From Candidatus Methylomicrobium oryzae (GTDB lineage Bacteria; Pseudomonadota; Gammaproteobacteria; Methylococcales; Methylomonadaceae): a stretch of 64,000 nt of DNA. The translations under genes were made by a program, and so were the position numbers. Where the stretch lies: contig NZ_JAERVK010000008.1 of NCBI RefSeq assembly GCF_016745425.1, positions 169,877-233,876 of the forward strand. The letters run 5' to 3'. Shown piece after piece: positions 16,545 to 27,053 of this stretch. Position 1 is the stretch's first letter, and each line of letters opens with the position of its first letter. The notes under the pieces were generated by a model. The model saw only the letters and a program-made list of their open reading frames with translations. It did no database searches and was not told the DNA's origin.

Positions 16545-17597
16545 GTGAGTCATCCGCAACTAAACGAACGTTCGCTGCAATTGCTGAAGGCGTTGATCGA
16601 GCGTTATATCAGCGATGGACAGCCGGTCGGATCGCGCGTGCTGGCGAAAGATTCCGACTTGAAGCTGAGTCCGGCCACCATTCGCAACGTCATGGCCGAC
16701 CTCGAGGACATGGGATTGATCCATTCACCGCATACTTCCGCCGGCCGGATACCGACAGTCAGCGGATATCGGCTTTTCGTCGACAGCCTGCTGACGGTCA
16801 AGCCGTTGGAGCTCCAGGAAATCGCCCGTCTCCAGGGGGGGCTGGCCCGGATCGAGGATAGGGGCCAGACGCTCGAAGCGGCTTCGCGCCTGCTTTCCGA
16901 ACTGTCGCAGATGGCCGGCGTGGTCACTCTGCCGAAGCGGGAAATGCTGTATTTGCGTCATATCGAATTCCTGCCGTTATCCCATTCGAGGGTACTGGTC
17001 ATCTTCGTAACCAATGAACAGGAAGTGCACAACAAGATCATTCTCACGTCCCGCCTGTTCAGCCCGGCCGAATTGCAGCAGGCAGCCAATTACCTGAATT
17101 CGGTGTATTCCGGACGCAGTCTGGCCGCGGTACGCGACGCCGTATTGAAAGAACTGCAGGATGACCGCGAGCAGATGAACCAGTTGATGCTCGATGCGAT
17201 CAGGATGGCGCAACTGGCTTTCGAACCGGAGGAAAAGAAAGAGGATTTCGTGCTGAGCGGCGAAACCAATCTGATGGGATTTTCCGAATTGTCGGACCGC
17301 GACCGGCTCCGCAGTCTGTTCGAAGCCTTCAGCCAAAAACAAGGGGTGATCCATTTGCTCGATCAGTGCATGAAAGCCGACGGCGTACAGATTTTCATCG
17401 GCGAAGAATCCGGCTACGAGGCGTTCGACCATTGCAGTTTGGTAACCTCCTCTTATTCGGTCAGCGACGAAGTGGTCGGCGTGCTCGGCGTGATCGGACC
17501 GACCCGGATGGCTTACGAAAAAATCATTCCGTATGTGGACATTACTGCAAAATTATTGAGTGCAGCCTTGAATCCGAAATCCGCATCCCCATCATAG
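16545..17597 (+). CDS. hrcA: Heat-inducible transcription repressor HrcA
   Basis: The 350-residue protein has an N-terminal winged helix (LNERSLQLLKALIERYISDG, then SPATIRNVMADLEDMGLI, SPHTSAGRIPT) and the HrcA C-terminal domain (GxESG near 280, SYSVSDEVVGVLGVIGPTRMAY). It binds CIRCE and is stabilised by GroEL in characterised species. The start is GTG (GTTAGTGTGAGTCAT), preceded by AGAGGT. It heads hrcA-grpE-dnaK-dnaJ and lies directly behind its own operator, so it should be autoregulated. Confidence 0.96.
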   Translation: MSHPQLNERSLQLLKALIERYISDGQPVGSRVLAKDSDLKLSPATIRNVMADLEDMGLIHSPHTSAGRIPTVSGYRLFVDSLLTVKPLELQEIARLQGGLARIEDRGQTLEAASRLLSELSQMAGVVTLPKREMLYLRHIEFLPLSHSRVLVIFVTNEQEVHNKIILTSRLFSPAELQQAANYLNSVYSGRSLAAVRDAVLKELQDDREQMNQLMLDAIRMAQLAFEPEEKKEDFVLSGETNLMGFSELSDRDRLRSLFEAFSQKQGVIHLLDQCMKADGVQIFIGEESGYEAFDHCSLVTSSYSVSDEVVGVLGVIGPTRMAYEKIIPYVDITAKLLSAALNPKSASPS

Positions 17598-17662
17598 CCC
17601 CTATGATAATTTCGGGTGCCTCCACCCGGGGCATGTGACCATTTTTTTTGCAGGACTTTTGA

Positions 17663-18298
17663 ATGAGCAACGAACAGGAAAACCTCGAAACCCAAGTAAA
17701 AAACGATGCCCAGCCTGAGGTGCAAAACTCGGCTGCGGCGGAAGCCGAAGCACCGGCGACCGGACTGGCCGAGCAAGAGCCGACGGTAGAACAATTGCAA
17801 GCCAAACTGGACGATGCCGAACGGAAAGCGCAGGAGAACTGGGACAAGGCGGTCAGAACGGTGGCCGAAATGGAAAATCTTCGCAGAAGAACCCAGCGGG
17901 ATATCGAAAGTGCGCACAAATTCGCACTGGAGAATTTCGCGAAAGCCCTGCTGCCGGTCATGGATAGCCTGGTACTCGGCCTACAGGCGGCTACCGGCGA
18001 CAGCCCGGAAGTGCAGAAATTCCGCGAAGGCACCGAACTGACTTTGAAGCAACTCGAAGCGGTATTCAACAAATTCAGTATCGAAACCGTCGATCCGCTC
18101 GGACAGCCATTCAATGCCGAGCAGCATCAGGCGATGATGATGCAGGAAATCGAAGGCGCCGAGCCGAATACGGTCGTTAACGTCTTCCAGAAAGGCTACA
18201 TGCTGAACGGACGCTTGCTCCGGCCGGCCATGGTGGTGGTTGCAAAAGCGCCGCAAAAACCGTCGTCCGATACCCCCATTATTGATGAACAGGCTTGA
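17663..18298 (+). CDS. grpE: Nucleotide exchange factor GrpE
   Basis: The 211-residue protein has an acidic, low-complexity N-terminus (first 45 residues, rich in E, A and Q), a long helix (about 47-110) and the GrpE head with VDPLGQPFNAEQHQAMMM and VFQKGYMLNGRLLRPAMVVVAK. It releases ADP from DnaK. It follows hrcA by 65 bases and precedes dnaK by 72 bases. Confidence 0.97.
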   Translation: MSNEQENLETQVKNDAQPEVQNSAAAEAEAPATGLAEQEPTVEQLQAKLDDAERKAQENWDKAVRTVAEMENLRRRTQRDIESAHKFALENFAKALLPVMDSLVLGLQAATGDSPEVQKFREGTELTLKQLEAVFNKFSIETVDPLGQPFNAEQHQAMMMQEIEGAEPNTVVNVFQKGYMLNGRLLRPAMVVVAKAPQKPSSDTPIIDEQA

Positions 18299-18370
18299 AC
18301 TCGTATAAACAGGCCCCATATTGCAAAACAACATTAACCTTAGTGAAAAAATTCAAGTCTGGAGCATTCA

Positions 18371-20302
18371 ATGGCTAAAATTATCGGAATAGATTTAGGC
18401 ACGACCAACTCTTGCGTAGCAGTGCTCGAAAACGGCGTCGCGAAAGTGATCGAAAACAGCGAAGGCGCGCGCACCACGCCGTCGATCATCGCCTTCACCA
18501 ATGACGACGAAGTGCTGGTCGGCCAGTCCGCCAAACGTCAGGCGGTCACCAATCCGAAAAATACCCTGTTCGCGATCAAGCGTTTGATCGGCCGCCGGTT
18601 CAAGGACGATGTCGTACAAAAAGACATTAAAATGGTGCCCTACAAAATCGTCGAAGCTGAAAACGGCGACGCCTGGGTCGAAGTGAACGGCAAGAAAATG
18701 GCGGCGCCGGAAATTTCCGCACGCGTGCTGATGAAACTGAAAAAAGACGCCGAGGCGTATCTGGGCGAGGAAGTGAAGGAAGCGGTCATTACCGTGCCGG
18801 CTTATTTCAACGACTCGCAGCGCCAGGCGACCAAGGACGCTGGCCGTATCGCGGGCCTCGAAGTCAAGCGGATCATCAACGAGCCGACCGCGTCTGCGCT
18901 GGCGTTCGGGATGGACAAGCCGAAAGGCGACACCAAAATTGCGGTGTATGACCTCGGCGGCGGCACGTTCGACATTTCGATCATCGAGATCGCCGAAATC
19001 GAAGGCGAACACCAGTTCGAAGTCTTGTCGACCAACGGCGACACCTTCCTGGGCGGGGAAGACTTCGACGCGCGGATCATCGAATATCTGGCGACCGAAT
19101 TCAAAAAGGAAAGCGGCGTCGATCTGCACAACGACCCGCTGGCGTTACAGCGTCTGAAAGAAGCGGCCGAAAAGGCGAAGATCGAGTTGTCTTCGACTCA
19201 GCAGACCGACGTGAACCTGCCGTACATTACGGCCGATGCATCGGGTCCGAAACACTTGAACGTGAAGCTGACTCGCGCCAAGCTCGAATCGCTGGTCGAA
19301 GATTTGATCCTGAAAACCAAAGGCCCTTGCGAAATCGCGCTGAAAGACGCCGGCCTGAAAGCATCCGAAATCCATGACGTAATTCTGGTCGGCGGCCAGA
19401 CCCGGATGCCGAAAGTGCAAGAAATGGTCAAATCGATCTTCGGCAAGGAACCGCGCAAAGACGTGAACCCGGACGAAGCGGTCGCGCTCGGCGCGGCGAT
19501 CCAGGCCGGGGTACTCGGCGGCGAGGTCAAGGACGTGCTGCTGCTCGACGTGATTCCGCTGTCGCTGGGCATCGAAACCCTGGGCGGCGTAATGACCAAG
19601 CTGATCGAGAAGAACACCACGATCCCGACCAATGCATCGCAAGTGTTTTCGACCGCGGACGACAACCAGACCGCCGTGACCGTGCATGTGCTGCAGGGCG
19701 AGCGTGAAATGGCTTCCGCGAACAAATCGCTGGGCCGTTTCGATCTGACTGATATTCCGCCTGCACCGCGCGGCATTCCGCAAATCGAAGTCTCGTTCGA
19801 CATCGATGCGAACGGCATTCTGAACGTGTCGGCAAAAGACAAGGCGACCGGCAAGAAACAGTCGATCGTGATCAAGGCATCCAGCGGCCTGTCCGATACC
19901 GAAGTCGAACGGATGATCAAGGATGCCGAAGCCCATGCGGAAGAAGACCGCAAACTGGCCGAACTGGTTGGCGCGCGCAACCATGCGGACAGCCTGATCC
20001 ATGCGACCGAAAAATCGGTCAAGGAACTGAGCGATCAGGTCGGCAGCGAGGAAAAAGAAGCCATCGAGAAAGCGGTCGAAGAACTGAAACAGGCCTGCAA
20101 AGGGGACAGCAAGTCCGAAATCGAAAGCAAAACGAATGCACTAACCGAACTGTCGGGTAAATTGGCCGAGCGCGTTTATGCGCAAAAATCGGCTTCCGAA
20201 AGCGGCGCCCAGGCCGGCGCGCATTCCGCTTCGGAGCATGCGGCCGATGACGGCGTGGTGGATGCGGAGTTTGAAGAAGTCAAGGACGACAAGAAAGGCT
20301 AA
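18371..20302 (+). CDS. dnaK: Chaperone DnaK (Hsp70)
   Basis: The 643-residue canonical Hsp70 has [14 protein letters not shown] at the start, [17 protein letters not shown], the phosphate-2 loop [20 protein letters not shown], the [18 protein letters not shown] linker, and a C-terminal lid ending in the acidic [13 protein letters not shown]. It folds nascent and heat-damaged proteins with DnaJ and GrpE. Codon use is strongly biased, as expected for a highly expressed gene. No second CIRCE element is seen upstream. Confidence 0.99.
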   Translation: MAKIIGIDLGTTNSCVAVLENGVAKVIENSEGARTTPSIIAFTNDDEVLVGQSAKRQAVTNPKNTLFAIKRLIGRRFKDDVVQKDIKMVPYKIVEAENGDAWVEVNGKKMAAPEISARVLMKLKKDAEAYLGEEVKEAVITVPAYFNDSQRQATKDAGRIAGLEVKRIINEPTASALAFGMDKPKGDTKIAVYDLGGGTFDISIIEIAEIEGEHQFEVLSTNGDTFLGGEDFDARIIEYLATEFKKESGVDLHNDPLALQRLKEAAEKAKIELSSTQQTDVNLPYITADASGPKHLNVKLTRAKLESLVEDLILKTKGPCEIALKDAGLKASEIHDVILVGGQTRMPKVQEMVKSIFGKEPRKDVNPDEAVALGAAIQAGVLGGEVKDVLLLDVIPLSLGIETLGGVMTKLIEKNTTIPTNASQVFSTADDNQTAVTVHVLQGEREMASANKSLGRFDLTDIPPAPRGIPQIEVSFDIDANGILNVSAKDKATGKKQSIVIKASSGLSDTEVERMIKDAEAHAEEDRKLAELVGARNHADSLIHATEKSVKELSDQVGSEEKEAIEKAVEELKQACKGDSKSEIESKTNALTELSGKLAERVYAQKSASESGAQAGAHSASEHAADDGVVDAEFEEVKDDKKG

Positions 20303-20307
20303 AACTT

Positions 20308-20391
20308 TGTAGGGTGGGCGGCGCTTTTTCCGTCCACCGATTTCATCCGCAAAACGGTGGGCAAACGGTGAAACTGTTTGCCTACCCTACA
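20308..20391. repeat. Palindromic repeat element, family C (between dnaK and dnaJ)
   Basis: TGTAGGGTGGGC (20308-20319) pairs with GCCTACCCTACA (20380-20391), 11 of 12 positions. An inner TCCACCG/CGGTGGG pair suggests a two-part fold. The dnaK-dnaJ gap of 156 bases is mostly filled by this element. Confidence 0.7.
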
Positions 20392-20458
20392 TTTTCCTTG
20401 CAGGAACAGACGCTCGGCTGTTCCTGCAATTTTGTTTAAAGCCACCTAATAACAACAC

Positions 20459-22413
<1,955 letters not shown>

Positions 22414-22436
22414 ATTCAAAAAAGACCTCTGTTTTG

Positions 22437-22470
22437 GCAAGGCTCGGCAATCGGGCCTTGCTTCTTTTTC
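22437..22470 (+). terminator. Rho-independent terminator after dapB
   Basis: GCAAGGC (22437-22443) pairs with GCCTTGC (22455-22461) and is followed by TTCTTTTTC. It closes the heat-shock/dapB transcript. Confidence 0.7.
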
Positions 22471-22758
22471 TCCGGAATATATTCCCCTATTGTCTTGCAG
22501 CGAGTGGCGATTGCCCTCGTCCGACCCTCGCTCGCTATCTTAAAGCCGTTCCGGTCTCGCTATCCGAGTCAGCCGAAAAAAGCCCGGACGTTCCGAACAA
22601 AGAGCAGCTCCGATCGATCTCCGGTATTACGTTCCAGGTGTTGCGCAACAATGAGCCTTTGATGAATTATTTTCCTTAAAAAAATTGTTGTTTTTTGCCT
22701 CCAAAAAAACCATAATATTTATGCGGTTTATAATAACAATCCTCAGAGGAGAAAAATC

Positions 22759-23154
22759 ATGGCACTTATCACCTGGACAGCAGAACAATTCGGAACCAAT
22801 GTCGGCTTTGCGGACGAAGAGCATCAAGTCCTGTTCGGCAAACTGAACAAACTGTACGATCTGGCGACGGGAGGCGCCGAACGGTCGGCGGTGGGTTCTC
22901 AGCTCGACGATCTGATTGCCTATGTGGTCGAACATTTCGCGCATGAAGAAAAAGAAATGGCCGCGGCCGGGTTTGCCGGTTTCGGCGCGCATAAGGCAGA
23001 ACACGATGCGCTGGTGAATATCTGCGCCGATCTGCAGAAAAAATTCCATGCGGGACAAGCAGAAGTAACCGAAGATGTCGGCCAGATGGTCAAAGGCTGG
23101 CTGGACCATCACATTCCGGCTTTCGACAAAGGATATGCGGTCGCTTTGAAGTAA
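22759..23154 (+). CDS. Bacteriohemerythrin
   Basis: The 131-residue single-domain hemerythrin keeps the di-iron ligand set: H in DEEHQVLFGKLN, HFAHEEKEM, HKAEHDALV and the closing WLDHHIPAFDKGY. The oxo-bridged di-iron site binds O2 reversibly. In methanotrophs such a protein has been linked with O2 supply to particulate methane monooxygenase; here no monooxygenase is near. A strong AGAGGAG ribosome binding site and TATAAT at 22729-22734 precede it. It is expected to be cytoplasmic, with no signal peptide. Confidence 0.95.
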   Translation: MALITWTAEQFGTNVGFADEEHQVLFGKLNKLYDLATGGAERSAVGSQLDDLIAYVVEHFAHEEKEMAAAGFAGFGAHKAEHDALVNICADLQKKFHAGQAEVTEDVGQMVKGWLDHHIPAFDKGYAVALK

Positions 23155-23163
23155 AACACCGGC

Positions 23164-23199
23164 GGGCGTGAAGGCGGTTCGGTGCCCGCCTTCACGCCC
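23164..23199. terminator. Bidirectional terminator hairpin between convergent genes
   Basis: A perfect 14-bp stem (GGGCGTGAAGGCGG, 23164-23177, with 23186-23199) lies between the ends of the hemerythrin and PatZ-like genes. The T-rich side (TGTTTTAC) is on the minus strand, so it mainly serves the PatZ-like gene. Confidence 0.6.
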
Positions 23200-23283
23200 A
23201 GCACAAACTCGCGGTTTTTAACTTTATCCCGCTCCGCCTTCGAGGCGAAGGAAAGCGGCGCTGTTCCATTTCGCCTCAATCCC

Positions 23284-25965
23284 TTACTGCCGCAAATCCT
23301 TGCTCACACGCACGACTTCAGGTTCGCCGGGAATTTCTTCGATGCTGAAGCCGAGTTTGCTGACGAATGACAGCATCGGCTTGTTCACGGTCAACACTTC
23401 TCCTTCGAGGTAGGCGATGCCTTTGAATTTGGCGCTACGCATCAGCATTTTCATCAAGCGGGTGCCGATGCCTTTACACTGGCTGTCGTCGGAAACGACC
23501 AGCGCGAACTCGGCCGAGTGCCCGTCAGGATTTATGATATAGCGCCCGACACCGAACTCCTTGGGCGGGTTTTCGTGTTCGGAAACCGCGATGAAAGCCA
23601 TTTCGCGATCGTAGTCGATCTGAGTAAAGCGTACGGTCATCTCCGGCGTCAGCTCCTGCAACGCCTGCATGAAACGGAAATATTTGCTGCGTTCGGAAAG
23701 CCGGTGCACGAAATCCTTTTCCAGATCGCCGTCTTCCGGCCTGATCGGCCGGATCATGATATTGACGCCGCTGGCGAGCTGGTAATGCTCGGTCAACTCG
23801 TGCGGATAAGGATGGATCGCCATATGCGAATAGGGTATCAGCTCATGCGATAACTGCACCTTGATCCGCGCATCGACCGCCATCACGCCGTGTTCGTCCG
23901 CAATCAACGGATTGATGTCCAGTTCGAGAATTTCCGGCAACTCGCTGACCATCGCCGAAATGTTCAGCATCGCATCGATCAGGGCTTTGCTATGGATCGG
24001 CGGCAATTGACGGAATGCGCCCAGATACTTCGCCGCTTTCGTCTTTGCGATCATTTGCCCTGCCATATAGGCATTCAGCGGCGGCAACGCAACCGACTTG
24101 TCCCGCAGAATTTCGACCATCGTACCGCCGAGCCCGAAGCTGATCGCAGGACCGAACACCGGATCGCGGATCGCCCCGACCATCAATTCACGTCCGCTGG
24201 AAGAGCCGTACATCGGCTCGACGGTCATCCCGATTTCGTTGATTTCCGGATGCTTCCTCCGAATCGCAGCTTCCATTTCGGCGAAAACGCTGGAAAGCAC
24301 CTGTACGCTGCGGATATTCAGCCTGACGCCACCGATGTCGGATTTATGGCTAAATTCGGCCATGTTCACTTTTAAAACAACCGGAAATCCCATCGTTTCG
24401 GCCGCGATCATCGCATCTTTTACATTAGCGACCTTGATCGTTTGCGTCACCGGAATCCGGAACGCCGCCAGGATCGCTTTCGATTCCTGGGTCGTCATCG
24501 TCTGGCGCCCTTCGGATAAAACGCGCTCGATGATCAGCCGCGCGCCTTCGACATCGGGTACGGGAAGTTCTTCCGCAAGCGAAGGAATCTGTTTGAGCAG
24601 GATCTGGTTGTCGTGGTATTTGGCCAGAAACGAAAAAGCATCGACTGCGACTTCCGGGGTGTCGAAATGCGCCACGCGGGAGTTCTCGAATAAAGCCCTG
24701 CCTTCCTTGACCTTCGAACCGCCGGTCCAGGACGCAAGCACCGGCTTAGCGGAGTTCTTCGCCGCCTCGATTACGCACTGCGCGGTCTGCGTCGGATTGG
24801 TCATCGCCTGCGGGGTCAGGATCACCAGCACACCGTCGACATTCGGCTCTTGCAGGCAAACTTCCAGCACTTTCCGGAAGCGTTCGGGCGTCGCATCGCC
24901 GAGAATGTCGATCGGATTGCCGTGCGACCAGTGCACAGGCAGCACCCCGTTCAACGCCTCGACGGCGGCCGGACCCAGCTCGGCCATTTTGACCCCGACG
25001 TCGCCTGCCCGGTCGGTGCTCATCACGCCGGGTCCTCCGGCATTGGTGACGATCGCAAGGCGGGCCTGCCTGACCAGATAATTGTTGACGAGGATCCGCG
25101 CCGCCGAAAACAGTTCCGCGATGCTGTACACCCGGACCACTCCGGCCCGCTCGATCGCCGCGTCGAAGACGTCGTCGCCGCCCACCATCGCTCCGGTGTG
25201 GGACATCGCAGCCTTGGAACCGGCTTCATGGCGGCCGGACTTGATCAGGATGACCGGCTTCAGCCGTGCCGCGACTTTCAGGCCGCTCAAAAAGCGGCGC
25301 GCGTCGCGAATGCCTTCGACATACATCAAAATGCCGGTCGTCCGGGTATCCAGCGCCAGATAGTCCAGCACCTCGCCGAAGTCGATATCGGCCGCGCCGC
25401 CCATCGATACCACTGTCGAAAAGCCGATGTCGTTGGCTTGCGCCCAATCCAGAATCGCCGTGCAGACCGCACCCGATTGCGATAAAAGCGCCAGATTGCC
25501 GTCCTTCACGGGACCGTCGCCGAAGGTCGCATTCAGGCAGCTGCCCGGCCGGACCACGCCGAGGCAGTTCGGGCCGATAATGCGAATCCCGAAGCGGCGC
25601 GCAATGTCCAGAATCTCGCCCTGCAGTCGTTTGCCTTCCGCGCCGAGTTCGCCGAAACCGGCGCTGATGATGATCACGCTGCCGATACCTTTGTCGCCGC
25701 ATTGATGGACGAGGCCGGGCACGGTAGCCGCCGGGGTTGCGATCACGGCCAGGTCTACCTCTTCGGGAATCGAGTTGAGGTCGGGATAGACCCTGCAGCC
25801 GAGCAACGTTTCATGCTTCGGGTTGACCGGATAAATCCCGCCTTTGAATCCTCCCTCCAGCACATTCAGCAGCAGGCGATGCCCGACACTGTCGGGACGT
25901 TCGGAGGCGCCGATGATCGCGACCGCGCGGGGAGAAAAAAAACGGCTGAGATAATGAGGGCCCAT
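23284..25965 (-). CDS. NDP-forming acyl-CoA synthetase-like protein fused to GNAT acetyltransferase (PatZ/Pka-like)
   Basis: The 893-residue protein has the PatZ order: CoA-binding domain (SPRAVAIIGASERPDSVGH), ligase-CoA domain, ATP-grasp domain (about 490-700, VLKVNMAEFSHKSDIGGVRLN) and a C-terminal GNAT domain (MIRPIRPEDGDLEKDFVHRL; acetyl-CoA loop QCKGIGTRL). PatZ acetylates lysines of metabolic enzymes such as acetyl-CoA synthetase. The loop SHTGAMVGG keeps the histidine that is phosphorylated in true NDP-forming acyl-CoA synthetases and which I recall as missing in enteric Pat. The start MGPHYLSRFF follows CGGAGCATT; a 21-residue longer start at 26028 is less likely. Confidence 0.9.
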   Translation of the reverse strand: MGPHYLSRFFSPRAVAIIGASERPDSVGHRLLLNVLEGGFKGGIYPVNPKHETLLGCRVYPDLNSIPEEVDLAVIATPAATVPGLVHQCGDKGIGSVIIISAGFGELGAEGKRLQGEILDIARRFGIRIIGPNCLGVVRPGSCLNATFGDGPVKDGNLALLSQSGAVCTAILDWAQANDIGFSTVVSMGGAADIDFGEVLDYLALDTRTTGILMYVEGIRDARRFLSGLKVAARLKPVILIKSGRHEAGSKAAMSHTGAMVGGDDVFDAAIERAGVVRVYSIAELFSAARILVNNYLVRQARLAIVTNAGGPGVMSTDRAGDVGVKMAELGPAAVEALNGVLPVHWSHGNPIDILGDATPERFRKVLEVCLQEPNVDGVLVILTPQAMTNPTQTAQCVIEAAKNSAKPVLASWTGGSKVKEGRALFENSRVAHFDTPEVAVDAFSFLAKYHDNQILLKQIPSLAEELPVPDVEGARLIIERVLSEGRQTMTTQESKAILAAFRIPVTQTIKVANVKDAMIAAETMGFPVVLKVNMAEFSHKSDIGGVRLNIRSVQVLSSVFAEMEAAIRRKHPEINEIGMTVEPMYGSSSGRELMVGAIRDPVFGPAISFGLGGTMVEILRDKSVALPPLNAYMAGQMIAKTKAAKYLGAFRQLPPIHSKALIDAMLNISAMVSELPEILELDINPLIADEHGVMAVDARIKVQLSHELIPYSHMAIHPYPHELTEHYQLASGVNIMIRPIRPEDGDLEKDFVHRLSERSKYFRFMQALQELTPEMTVRFTQIDYDREMAFIAVSEHENPPKEFGVGRYIINPDGHSAEFALVVSDDSQCKGIGTRLMKMLMRSAKFKGIAYLEGEVLTVNKPMLSFVSKLGFSIEEIPGEPEVVRVSKDLRQ

Positions 25966-26101
25966 AATGCTCCGACAAAGGTAATCCGGAAATCGAAAAA
26001 ATTTTAGCATCGAAAAAGCGCAATCCATGTATTTATTGCCGCTTAAAGTCTAGACTGGAGTAAAATGCCCTTATCGATCAATCCATATTAACTTTAGATT
26101 T

Positions 26102-27034
26102 ATGTTGCAAAACAAATTGATACTGAACTCCACCCTGCTCGCCAATCTGATCGTCGTCAGCGGGCTGAGCGGCTGCGCATCCGAGCCGGCCCAGCCGGCA
26201 AAGGACGAATGGGAAGGCTGGAACCGCAGCGTGCACGGTTTTAACGACGATCTGGACAAAGCCGTCATCAAGCCCGTCGCAAAGGGATACCAGGAATATG
26301 TGCCGGAACCCGTCAATCAGAGCGTGACCAACTTTTTCGGCAATATCAATGATATCGGCATCACCCTGAACGACCTCTTCCAGCTCAAAATGCTGCAGGG
26401 CGGCATGGACCTGAGCCGTTTTCTGATCAACACGACCGCCGGAGTCGGCGGATTGTTCGATGTCGCCTCGAAAATCAATCTGCCCAAGCACAACGAGGAT
26501 TTTGGACAGACCCTGGGCTTTTGGGGCATGCCTTCAGGCAATTATCTGGTATTGCCGCTGCTGGGCCCGAGCTCGCCGCGGGATGCGGTCGGCCTGCTCG
26601 GCGACGCCCTGCTGAATCCTTTGACTTATATCTCCTTCGGAAGCAGCGCGGCAGTCGGCGCGGCAATCACCGGCGCCAAGGCAGTCGAAGTGACCGATGC
26701 GCGCGCCGATCTGCTCACTTCCGAGAAGATCGTCGATGAAGCGGCGGTCGACCGCTACGATTTCATTAAAAACGCCTATCAGCAAAACCGCGAATATCTT
26801 GTCTACGACGGCAATCCGCCGGAACAAAATGCTGACGATATCGATCTAGAGGAAGCGATAACAGGCAGCGGCAAACCGGATCAAACCAACGCCGCGCCCT
26901 CCTCGGCGGCCGGCTCGGGCTTGCCTCCAGTGACGCAAGGCGCCAATAACCTCGGGCGTACGAACGATCAATCGGGCCCCGCGCCGGTCGTCAATCATTC
27001 ACGGCGGCTACTCGAATTGATGCCGCCGGAATAA
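26102..27034 (+). CDS. mlaA: MlaA (VacJ) family outer-membrane lipoprotein, copy 2
   Basis: The 310-residue protein has a lipoprotein signal with lipobox LSGC (Cys about 25) and the MlaA core: DEWEGWNRSVHGFNDDLDK, NFFGNINDIGITLNDLFQ, HNEDFGQTLGFWGMPSGNYLVLP, and ENRxYLxYDGNPP near the end of the conserved part. A polar C-terminal tail of about 60 residues is extra. It is clearly a paralogue of the gene at 4557. It sits 19 bases before the acyltransferase/hydrolase fusion, so both may act in phospholipid turnover. Other Mla genes are not in the window. Confidence 0.92.
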   Translation: MLQNKLILNSTLLANLIVVSGLSGCASEPAQPAKDEWEGWNRSVHGFNDDLDKAVIKPVAKGYQEYVPEPVNQSVTNFFGNINDIGITLNDLFQLKMLQGGMDLSRFLINTTAGVGGLFDVASKINLPKHNEDFGQTLGFWGMPSGNYLVLPLLGPSSPRDAVGLLGDALLNPLTYISFGSSAAVGAAITGAKAVEVTDARADLLTSEKIVDEAAVDRYDFIKNAYQQNREYLVYDGNPPEQNADDIDLEEAITGSGKPDQTNAAPSSAAGSGLPPVTQGANNLGRTNDQSGPAPVVNHSRRLLELMPPE

Positions 27035-27053
27035 ACGAACAAGGATTCATGCC

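Noticed and set aside
17597..17650. Possible attenuator hairpin between hrcA and grpE (CGGGTG with CACCCG)
   Set aside because: The stem is only six pairs and the T-run is separated by 14 bases, so termination is not convincing.
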